Shown: one piece after another, positions 1-5,944 of the stretch
Position numbering within the stretch: position 1 is the first letter of the stretch
Layout: the number at the start of each line of letters is the position of its first letter
Assembly (NCBI GenBank): GCA_949527715.1
Contig: CATEWF010000059.1
Coordinates: 1-5,944, forward strand
Direction of reading: 5' to 3'
DNA: 5,944 bases
Source: an uncultured Mycoplasmatota bacterium
GTDB taxonomy: Bacteria; Bacillota_I; Bacilli_A; Mycoplasmatales; Mycoplasmoidaceae
The notes under the pieces: generated by a model
The model's database searches: none
Seen by the model: the letters and a program-made list of their open reading frames with translations, nothing else
What the model was told of the DNA's origin: nothing
Program-made: the position numbers and the translations under genes

Positions 1-72
1 TATATTAAAAGAGTAGATGGTTTAATAAAATTTAATCATTTACATGAGATTATTTGTTTATTAAATTTATAG
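1..72 (+). CDS. C-terminal tail of an unidentified protein (5' end outside window)
   Basis: Frame 1 is open from the first base to a TAG at 70-72 and gives 23 residues ending HEIICLLNL. It is the only one of the three forward frames without an early stop. A terminator lies downstream on the same strand at 194-235, which fits a + strand gene ending here. The peptide is too short to assign a family, and in DNA this AT-rich a 23-codon open run could be chance. I see no function in it. Confidence 0.4.
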   Translation, partial: YIKRVDGLIKFNHLHEIICLLNL

Positions 73-193
73 ACGTATAAGTTTAAAAACTAAATGATCT
101 AGGTGATATAAAAGAGATCCTAATCAAATTTCAAATATATTAACACTTGTAAATTTTTAAAAGCTAATAAACTATTTGCTCATGATATTTAAC

Positions 194-235
194 AAAAAAA
201 TAGGATGCTCTAGAACATTCTATTTTTTTATTTTT
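194..235 (+). terminator. Rho-independent terminator ahead of the obgE operon
   Basis: A 14-bp stem pairs 194-207 with 216-229, with a single G-T (G·U in RNA) wobble and an 8-nt loop. The right arm ends in seven T, followed by A and five more T. The A-rich left arm and T-rich right arm mean it could also work on the other strand. It separates the upstream gene (stop at 72) from the operon starting at 253. The rest of the 73-252 gap holds only weak hairpins (for example 162-180 with one mismatch) and no convincing RNA gene or ORF. Confidence 0.85.
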
Positions 236-240
236 ACTAG

Positions 241-246
241 TAAAAT
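241..246 (+). promoter_or_regulatory. Putative -10 element for a leaderless transcript of the membrane protein-obgE-nadE operon
   Basis: TAAAAT differs from the TATAAT consensus at one position. Six bases lie between it and the ATG at 253, so the usual transcription start, about 7 nt past the -10 box, would fall on the A of the ATG. No Shine-Dalgarno sequence precedes the ATG, which agrees with a leaderless mRNA. No good -35 box is visible; the expected place falls inside the terminator stem. Mollicute promoters often rely on the -10 alone. This is inferred from spacing, and AT-rich DNA gives such hexamers easily. Confidence 0.45.
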
Positions 247-252
247 AAATAT

Positions 253-972
253 ATGAGTTATTCAACAAGAACTAAACCTTGAGTTACCACATTATCTATA
301 GGAGTAATTGTGCTTCTCTACTTTTTGATTGTTTGACTTCTTGTTGGTGAAATTGATTTGCTAAATAAAGACTATATAGTTCCTGTTAATGGAACGTTAT
401 GAAGTGGTAAAGTAACTCAAGATAATGTTCAATGATTATGAGATAAATATCATTCAATTAAGTCTTGAGGTTTTGTTGATTTTGAAACATTTAAAGAAGA
501 ATGCATTGGTAATAAATATAAAATCGTTGCCTATGATCAATGATTTAATCCTGTTATTCTTGCTTATATTTTTGGAGGAATAATTTTATCAATTGTTTAT
601 CCGCTGTTATTCAAAGCATTTAAATGAGGAAACATTGATATGATTTCTCTTAGTTTAACTACTTCAGTAGTTTGTTCTGTATTTTTTATTAGTGCTTTAA
701 TTCCTTATTGAGGTGAAGCGAATGAATTTTGAAGAGAGGCATTACGATTAGCTATTGCATGTGTATCCGGATTAATTTTATTTTTTATTTCTAATTTTAT
801 TATTAATAAGTTTTTCATCACTACTAAAAATGCCCAAGTATTGGCTAATGAGCTTAAACTAGAAAAGAAAGCAAGTGATTTTTACAATAAAGATTTATCT
901 AATTTAATAGATAATTATCATAAAGAGAATGATAAAGAATATATCGATTTAGATGATATAAATAAAAAATAA
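253..972 (+). CDS. Unrecognised four-helix membrane protein, first gene of the obgE operon
   Basis: This encodes 239 residues read with UGA as Trp, and I do not recognise a family. Hydrophobic segments lie at about 11-31, 99-120, 129-150 and 165-188. The basic N-terminus (RTK) and lysine-rich ends of the later helices suggest both termini are cytoplasmic. Residues 32-98 would form an outside loop, and a charged, Lys/Asp-rich tail of about 50 residues (190-239) would lie in the cytoplasm. It has ten Trp, all TGA, five of them in the large loop (W50, W61, W63, W72, W97), which is unusually many. No signal-peptidase or lipobox motif is seen. The ATG follows the terminator directly and no earlier in-frame start is better placed. 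Its TAA shares its last A with the obgE ATG, so the two genes are translationally coupled. That coupling hints at a shared setting but does not prove a role with ObgE. Confidence 0.85.
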
Positions 973-2261
973 TGCAATTTGTAGATGAATGTACTTTAAC
1001 TTTAAAAGCCGGAAATGGAGGTAATGGTGTTGTTTCTTGAAGAAGAGAAGCACATTATCCAGAAGGTGGCCCATGAGGTGGTGATGGTGGGAATGGAGGA
1101 TCTATCATCATTATTGGTGATCACAATATAAATACATTATTTGATTTAAGAAACAAAAAAAATATTTTTGCGCAGGATGGAGAAAACGGTCAAACAAAAA
1201 TGGCTACCGGAAAACAAGGTGAGGATTATTTTATTAAAGTTCCTTTAGGAACTTCTATATATGACGCAAGTACAAAAGAATTAATAGTAGATATTTTGCA
1301 GTCAGGACAGACTTATACGATTTGTAATGGTGGTAAAGGTGGACACGGGAATGCTTTTTTTAAATCTTCATTTAATAAAGCACCTACCCTATTTGAAAAT
1401 GGAGATTTGGGAGAAGAAAGAAAAATAGACCTTAAGTTAAGATACGTTGCAGATGTTGGAATTATTGGATTTCCTAATGCTGGTAAATCAACATTAGTTA
1501 GTGCTTTATCAAATGCTAGACCAAGAATTGCAAATTATCAATTTACTACATTAGTTCCAGTTCTTGGAACAACAAAGATTAAGGATAAAACATTAGTGTT
1601 TGCAGATATTCCTGGACTAATTGAAGGTGCTAGTGAAGGCAAAGGTTTAGGACATGATTTTTTAAAACATATTGAACGTTGTCAAATGTTAATTCACTTA
1701 ATTTCATTAAGTGATATAGATAATGAAGATTTGTTTCAAGCATATACAATAATTAATGAAGAATTATCAAAATTTAGTAATAAGTTAACTAAGAAGAAAA
1801 TCTTAGTTGTTCTTAATAAGTCAGATATGAATTCATCTGAACAAAATATTAATGAGTTTTGTAAAAAAACAAAATTAAAAAATGTTTTAGTAATTTCTGC
1901 AAAAGAAAAACAAAATTTAAATCAACTACTTGAAGAAGTTTACAAAATATATGTTGAACAAGAGTCAAAAAACCAAAAAGCTTTGGATAAAAAAGACTCT
2001 GATACTGAAATAATAGAATTAAAAAAACAAAAAAACTACAAACAAGATTTAAAAATCACTATGATCGATGACCGTGTATGACGAGTAGAATCTGAATTTT
2101 TAAAATATTGATCTTATAAAATTCCACTAACTACTAAAGATAATATAATTAGGTTTAACCAAAAAATGTTATCTATTGATGTAGAAAATAAAGCTAAACA
2201 ACTTGGTGCAATTAAAGGTGATATATTAAAAATATACAATTTAGAATTTGTGATTGATTAA
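972..2261 (+). CDS. obgE: Obg family GTPase (ribosome maturation)
   Basis: Obg is a GTPase that binds the large ribosomal subunit late in assembly and links growth to the guanine nucleotide pool. The 429 residues match the usual length. The N-terminal glycine-rich Obg fold covers about 1-158 (GNGGNG at 14-19, GGPWGGDGG at 32-40). The G domain has G1 GFPNAGKST (166-174), G2 TTLVP (from 192), G3 DIPG (212-215), G4 NKSD (282-285) and G5 SAK (309-311). A lysine-rich linker (about 329-363) leads to the C-terminal OCT domain (about 365-429, with RFNQKML and GAIKGD). Four Trp (23, 35, 370, 380) are TGA; under the standard code only the middle part from Met77 would be read and the OCT domain would be lost. 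The ATG overlaps the previous stop (TAATG), and nadE starts one base after the stop here. No Shine-Dalgarno is seen, so translation probably depends on coupling. Confidence 0.98.
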
Positions 2262-2262
2262 T

Positions 2263-2985
2263 ATGAATAAGGTCCAAAGTCAAATAAAAAATATTGCTAA
2301 ATGAATAGAAACTTATGTAAAATCTGCTAAATTAAAGGGAGTTACATTAGGTGTTTCTGGTGGAATTGATTCTGCTGTTGTAGCTGGTATTGTTTCTAAA
2401 TTTACTAATTTACAAACTCAATATGTTTTTATAGATATAGGTAATTCAGAGATTGATTGTAAATGTGTTAGAGAATTATCTAATAATTTAAAAACTACTA
2501 TAAGAACAATTGATTTACAAAAAGAGTTCAATCAATTAGTTAAAATTTTTAAAATTAAGAACAAAATGGCTTTAGCCAATGTTAAGCCTAGATTAAGAAT
2601 GACTACATTATTTGCTTTGGCCTCAGAAAAAAAACATATAGTTTTAGGTACTTCAAATGCAGATGAATTATATTTAGGATATTTTACAAAATTTGGTGAT
2701 GCAGGATGTGACATAATGCCAATCGCTCATTTAAATAAATCAGAAATTTTTGATATTGCTAAAGAATTAAAATTACCTAAATCTATTATTCAAAGAGCAC
2801 CAAGCGCTAGTTTATTTGACAATCAAACTGATGAACAAGAAATAGGTGTTACCTACAAAGAGATTGATGCTTATTTATCTGGCAAGAAAATATCACTGAA
2901 ATCTAAACAAATTATTGAGAGGTTACATAAAATTAATAGACACAAATTAGTATTACCATTAAAAATGAATAATAAAAACCGTTAG
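2263..2985 (+). CDS. nadE: NH3-dependent NAD+ synthetase
   Basis: NadE adenylates nicotinate adenine dinucleotide with ATP and amidates it to NAD+, the last step of NAD synthesis, in the cytosol. The 240 residues form a single N-type ATP pyrophosphatase domain. The PP-loop is SGGIDSA at 32-38, GTSNADE lies at 129-135, GYFTKFGD at 139-146, and the late APSASLF (179-185) and TDEQEIG (189-195) blocks are typical of the short form. There is no N-terminal nitrilase-type glutaminase domain, so free ammonia should be the nitrogen donor. Trp14 is TGA. The start is the ATG one base after the obgE stop; it leaves a normal stretch of 31 residues before the PP-loop. A later Met at residue 102 would delete that loop. 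A terminator begins at the base after the stop, so this is the last gene of its operon. Confidence 0.97.
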
Positions 2986-3013
2986 AAACTACATTGATAA
3001 AATGTAGTTTTTT
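2986..3013 (+). terminator. Rho-independent terminator after nadE
   Basis: A perfect 10-bp stem pairs 2986-2995 (AAACTACATT) with 3001-3010 (AATGTAGTTT) around a 5-nt loop, and T runs from 3008 to 3013. It starts immediately after the nadE stop codon, ending that operon and separating it from guaB, which therefore needs its own promoter between here and 3053. Confidence 0.9.
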
Positions 3014-3014
3014 A

Positions 3015-3040
3015 ATATAGAATTAATCTATATATAAAAA
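3015..3040 (+). promoter_or_regulatory. Putative guaBA promoter region with an overlapping dyad
   Basis: The only space for a guaB promoter is the 39 bases between the nadE terminator and the ATG at 3053. It contains TATATA (3031-3036) and TATAAA (3033-3038), either of which could be a -10 box and would start RNA near 3043-3045, giving a leader of about 10 nt. No clear -35 box is present; the T-run of the terminator occupies that place. A dyad covers the left part: ATATAGA at 3015-3021 and TCTATAT at 3027-3033 around a 5-nt centre, which could bind a dimeric regulator. The sequence is so AT-rich that both calls stay tentative. Confidence 0.4.
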
Positions 3041-3052
3041 TACTGACGAGAT

Positions 3053-4183
3053 ATGTTAAAAAAAGTGAAAAATGGAAGAACATTTGGTGATGTTCTATTA
3101 ATCCCTAATTATTCAAATGTTATTCCACGTGATGTTTGTGTAAAAACAAGATTAACTAAAAAAATTAATTTAAATATTCCTATTATTTCTGCTGCAATGG
3201 ATACAGTAAGTGAAGACAAGATGGGAATTGCAATGGCGCTTAATGGTGGTATTGCTTTTATTCATAAAAATCTTACCATTGAACAACAAGCAAAAATGGT
3301 AGTTAATGTTAAAAAACACAAATTTAGTATTAAGCAATATCCAGATGCTTGTATTGATTCAAAAGGAAAATTAATTGCTGGTGCTGCAATTAGCATTGCA
3401 AACAACTGTTTGGAAAGAGTAAAAGCATTAGTTAAAGCAGGAGTAGATGTAGTTTCTCTTGATAGTGCTCATGGTGATTCTTATAATGTTATTTCTAAGG
3501 TAAAAATGATTAAGAAGCAATTTCCTAATTTACAATTAATCGCTGGAAATATTGCTACTAAATCAGGAGCAAAGCATTTAATTAGAGCAGGAGTTGATGG
3601 ATTAAAAGTTGGTATTGGTCCTGGTTCTATTTGTACTACAAGAATTGTTTCTGGTATTGGTGTACCGCAATTAACTGCGGTTGCTAATGTATACAAATAC
3701 GCTAAATTAAGACGTGTTCCAGTTATTGCTGATGGTGGTATTAAATATTCTGGTGATATTACTAAAGCAATTGCTGCTGGTGCAGACTCAGTAATGTTAG
3801 GTGGTATGTTAGCTGCTACAGATGAAGCTCCAGGTAACATTATCACAATTGCTGGCAAAAAATTCAAATCATATGTCGGAATGGGTTCAATGGCTGCTAT
3901 GAAACGTGGTTCAAGTGATCGTTACTTCCAAAATAATCAAGACGTTTCTAAATTAGTACCTGAAGGTGTTGAAGCCAAATTAGCTTATAAAGGTCCAGTG
4001 GGAAATATTTTATACCAATTAGTTGGTGGTTTAAGAAGTGGTATGGGTTATTCTGGTGCTAAAACTATTAATCAATTAAAGAAAAAAGGTAAATTTGTTA
4101 AGATTACAATTTCTGGATATAACGAATCTCATGTTCACGATTTAGATATTGTAGAAAAGGCTCCTAACTATCATGGAAAATAA
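3053..4183 (+). CDS. guaB: IMP dehydrogenase lacking the CBS (Bateman) domain
   Basis: GuaB oxidises IMP to XMP with NAD+, the committed step to guanine nucleotides. The (beta/alpha)8 barrel is complete: AAMDTVSE at 47-54, DSAHGD at 137-142, the catalytic loop GIGPGSICTTR at 187-197 with Cys194, ADGGIKYSGD at 226-235, and the flap with the Arg290-Tyr291 dyad in SSDRYFQ followed by LVPEGVEAKLAYKG. YQLVGGLRSGMGY and the ending ESHVHDLDIVEKAPNY are also IMPDH-type. GMP reductase lacks the SSDRYFQ flap dyad and the VPEGVE block, so guaC is rejected. At 376 residues it is about 110 shorter than the usual 485-490; the missing part is the paired CBS domain, replaced by a short linker at about 88-107 between the VVNVKKH and KLIAGAAIS blocks. 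No Trp codon occurs. There is no clear Shine-Dalgarno before the ATG. The 3' end overlaps guaA by 11 nt. Confidence 0.97.
   Translation: MLKKVKNGRTFGDVLLIPNYSNVIPRDVCVKTRLTKKINLNIPIISAAMDTVSEDKMGIAMALNGGIAFIHKNLTIEQQAKMVVNVKKHKFSIKQYPDACIDSKGKLIAGAAISIANNCLERVKALVKAGVDVVSLDSAHGDSYNVISKVKMIKKQFPNLQLIAGNIATKSGAKHLIRAGVDGLKVGIGPGSICTTRIVSGIGVPQLTAVANVYKYAKLRRVPVIADGGIKYSGDITKAIAAGADSVMLGGMLAATDEAPGNIITIAGKKFKSYVGMGSMAAMKRGSSDRYFQNNQDVSKLVPEGVEAKLAYKGPVGNILYQLVGGLRSGMGYSGAKTINQLKKKGKFVKITISGYNESHVHDLDIVEKAPNYHGK
4155..4160 (+). promoter_or_regulatory. Possible Shine-Dalgarno for guaA inside guaB
   Basis: AAAAGG lies in the last codons of guaB and ends 12 bases before the guaA ATG. The spacing is longer than ideal, but it is the nearest anti-Shine-Dalgarno-like match to any start in this window, and it would help ribosomes start guaA, whose ATG lies within guaB. 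Confidence 0.3.
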
Positions 4184-5705
4184 TAAAATTATTGTTGTTG
4201 ACTTCGGAAGTCAATATAACCAATTAATTGTCAGAAGAATTAGAGACTTAGGTGTTTATAGTGAATTAGTTCCTAATTCAATTAAACCAGCTGATATTAA
4301 AAAGGATAAATCAATAGTTGGTATTGTTTTTTCTGGCGGTCCAAATTCTGTGTTTGCTAAAGGCGCTCCTAAAATTGATAAAGGAATTTTTAATTTAGGA
4401 TTACCTATTTTAGGTATTTGTTATGGTGTCCAATTGATGTCACACATGTTTGGAGGCAAAGTTATTCCTTGTTCTAAAAAAGAATATGGTAAAACCAAAA
4501 TCCAAATTATAAAATCATCTCCTTTAACTAAAGGATTAACAAAATCTGAACAAGTTTGAATGTCTCACGGTACACAGATTGACAAGATTCCAGCTGGTTT
4601 TGTAAATAATGCAAAATCATCTACATGTAAATACGCAATTATTTCCAATACAAAGAAAAAAATTTATGGAGTTCAGTTTCATCCAGAAGTTGTTCACACA
4701 TTAAAAGGTAATAAATTATTAAGCAATTTCATCTTTGAAATTTGTAAAGCAAAAAAATGATGAAACATGGATTCTTTCATCAAACAAGAAGTTAAAAAAA
4801 TTCAAAACACTGTAGGTAAAGATAAAGTTATTTGTGCATTGTCAGGCGGTGTCGACTCGGCAGTGACTGCAGCAATTATTGCTAAAGCAATAGGTAAACA
4901 ATTAACTTGCTTATTTGTTGACCATGGATTATTAAGATATCATGAAGCACAAGATGTAGTTGATGCTTTTAGTAATTTTGGTGTTAAGTTTACAAAAATT
5001 GATGCTCAAAAAACATTTTTAGGAAAACTTAAAGGTGTTACTGAACCAGAAAAAAAGAGAAAGATTATTGGTAAGTTGTTTATTGATATGTTTGATGCAT
5101 ATGCAAACAAACAAAAAGGTATTAAATGATTAGCACAAGGAACTTTATACACAGATGTAATTGAATCTGGAACAAGTACTGCTCAAACAATTAAATCACA
5201 TCATAATGTTGGTGGATTACCAAAAGATATGAAGTTCAAACTAATTGAACCTTTAAATATTTTGTTTAAAGACGAAGTAAGAGAACTTGGTAGAAAATTG
5301 GGATTACCTGAAAAAATGGTTAGTCGTCAACCATTTCCAGGTCCGGGATTAGCAATTAGAACATTAGGAGAAATTACTAATGAAAAATTAAGACTTGTTA
5401 GAGAATCTGATAGAATTCTTCAAGAAGAAATTGCAAAAGCAAATTTAAATAAATCTATTTGACAATATTTTACAGTTTTACCTAATGTTAAAACAGTTGG
5501 TGTAAAAGGCGATGAAAGAAGTTATGAAGATGTAATTGTAATTCGTGCAGTTACTTCAATAGATGGTATGACTGCAGATTTTGCAAAAATACCTTATGAT
5601 GTATTACAGGTTATTTCTACAAGAATAACTAACGAAGTTAGAGGAATTAACCGTGTAGTTTATGACATTACTCAAAAACCTCCTGGAACAATTGAGTGAG
5701 AATAA
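4173..5705 (+). CDS. guaA: GMP synthase (glutamine-hydrolysing)
   Basis: GuaA converts XMP, ATP and glutamine to GMP, completing the pathway begun by guaB. The protein has 510 residues, close to the usual 510-525. The class I amidotransferase domain (about 1-195) starts IIVVDFGSQYNQL and has the catalytic triad Cys83 (GICYGVQ), His170 and Glu172 (QFHPEV). The ATP pyrophosphatase domain has the PP-loop SGGVDSA at 224-230. The C-terminal dimerisation and XMP-binding domain includes FPGPGLAIR (388-396), the VGVKGDERSYED block, and the family ending PPGTIEWE. Six Trp (129, 196, 197, 319, 430, 509) are TGA, so a standard-code reading splits the gene into several pieces; it is intact. The ATG lies inside guaB, 11 nt overlapping in a different frame, consistent with coupled synthesis of the two consecutive enzymes. 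No terminator lies between its stop and the next gene. Confidence 0.99.
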
Positions 5706-5708
5706 TAT

Positions 5709-5944
5709 ATGAAACAGAAAAAAAAGCAAATTAAAGTAAGAACATATTGGAACAAGATTATTTGATCCAATTTATTTTTATCATATGGTTTGCTTTTTTT
5801 AATTTTAACTATTACTTGCTGACATAGAGCTTTTAATAATGATGAAAATAAATTTTATGCAAATCTAGGTTTTGGATTTTTTTTGTTAGTTATAGACTGT
5901 AAAACCTATTTTACGCCACTTTGGAGTAAATATGGGGAAATGAC
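5709..5944 (+). CDS. Unrecognised small membrane protein, N-terminal part (3' end outside window)
   Basis: The first 78 residues are present and I do not recognise a family. The N-terminus is strongly basic (MKQKKKQIKVR), followed by a hydrophobic helix at about 21-37 and a second hydrophobic stretch at about 52-63 after an Asn/Asp/Lys-rich turn (NNDENK). That looks like a cytoplasmic N-terminus with a helical hairpin. It starts three bases after the guaA stop, so it is probably on the guaBA transcript. TGAG and GAGA pieces upstream are at best a weak ribosome site. Its four Trp codons are two TGG and two TGA, whereas the five complete genes before it use TGA only. The reading frame stays open to the window edge, which supports a real gene, but the product remains hypothetical. 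Confidence 0.75.
5719..5800 (+). repeat. 12-bp inverted repeat at the start of the last gene, terminator-like
   Basis: AAAAAAAGCAAA (5719-5730) is the exact reverse complement of TTTGCTTTTTTT (5789-5800), with 58 bases between them. Inside that space ATTGGA (5746-5751) and TCCAAT (5766-5771) form a further 6-bp dyad. The right arm ends in seven T, so the folded RNA would resemble a long-looped terminator just after guaA. The match may also be a by-product of lysine codons (AAA) facing Leu/Phe codons (TTT, TTG, CTT) of the first helix. Confidence 0.35.

Noticed and set aside
73..193. A small RNA or riboswitch in the intergenic region
   Set aside because: Only weak, mismatched short hairpins are visible (for example 96-119 and 162-180), with no recognisable conserved core.
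2020..2036. A7-C-A7 tract in obgE as a phase-variable slippage site
   Set aside because: The tract lies in the lysine-rich linker, the frame is intact, and seven-A runs are common in such AT-rich coding DNA.
1200..2081. A shortened Obg starting at Met77 and ending before the OCT domain
   Set aside because: The upstream frame encodes a textbook glycine-rich Obg fold from 972, and the downstream frame encodes the OCT domain to 2261; only TGA codons interrupt them.
253..2261. In-frame TGA codons as selenocysteine sites
   Set aside because: They are many, fall at Trp positions in several unrelated families, and no SECIS-like hairpin follows them.
2532..2714. 60-residue reading frame on the - strand inside nadE
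   Set aside because: It overlaps the conserved NadE core in antisense, and no promoter or ribosome site supports it.
3481..3867. 128-residue reading frame on the - strand inside guaB
   Set aside because: It is antisense to a highly conserved catalytic region, has no family resemblance, and is explained by the codon bias of guaB.
3053..4183. GMP reductase (guaC) because of the short length
   Set aside because: The SSDRYFQ flap with the Arg-Tyr dyad, the LVPEGVE block and the HDLDI..EKAPNY end are IMPDH features, and guaA follows directly.
4173..5705. guaA looks like a pseudogene broken into several short reading frames
   Set aside because: All breaks are TGA codons in one continuous frame at Trp positions, including conserved ones (WMSHG and the IEWE end). 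With UGA as Trp the gene is complete at 510 residues.

Overview
The window reads as a chromosomal segment of an AT-rich mollicute that decodes UGA as tryptophan (genetic code 4). The five genes ahead of the last one contain 21 in-frame TGA codons, several at positions where the families carry a conserved Trp (for example the GuaA ending IEWE and the GuaA WMSHG motif). With the standard code, obgE and guaA would look broken; with code 4 they are intact and full length. An obgE-nadE pair beside a complete guaB-guaA pair fits the Spiroplasma/Mesoplasma/Entomoplasma group best. That placement is an inference from gene content and cannot be made exact from the sequence alone.

Layout, all on the + strand: (1) 1-72, the tail of an unidentified gene; (2) 73-252, an intergenic stretch with a strong Rho-independent terminator and a -10 element placed for a leaderless transcript; (3) 253-2985, a tight operon of an unrecognised four-helix membrane protein, obgE and nadE, joined by a 1-nt stop/start overlap and a 1-nt gap; (4) 2986-3052, a second clear terminator followed by an AT-rich promoter region with a small palindrome; (5) 3053-5705, guaB and guaA overlapping by 11 nt; (6) 5709-5944, the start of another small membrane protein, cut by the window end and probably co-transcribed with guaA.

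Functionally this is core metabolism around GTP and NAD. NadE makes NAD+, IMP dehydrogenase (GuaB) uses NAD+ to make XMP, GuaA aminates XMP to GMP, and ObgE is a GTPase that senses guanine nucleotides during ribosome maturation. NadE and GuaA share the PP-loop ATP pyrophosphatase fold, but only GuaA carries its own glutaminase domain.

I found no new defence, mobile or RNA system. The points most worth a second look are the IMP dehydrogenase without its CBS (Bateman) regulatory module, the Trp-rich unknown membrane protein coupled to obgE, the likely leaderless start of that operon, and the change in Trp codon choice at the last gene.
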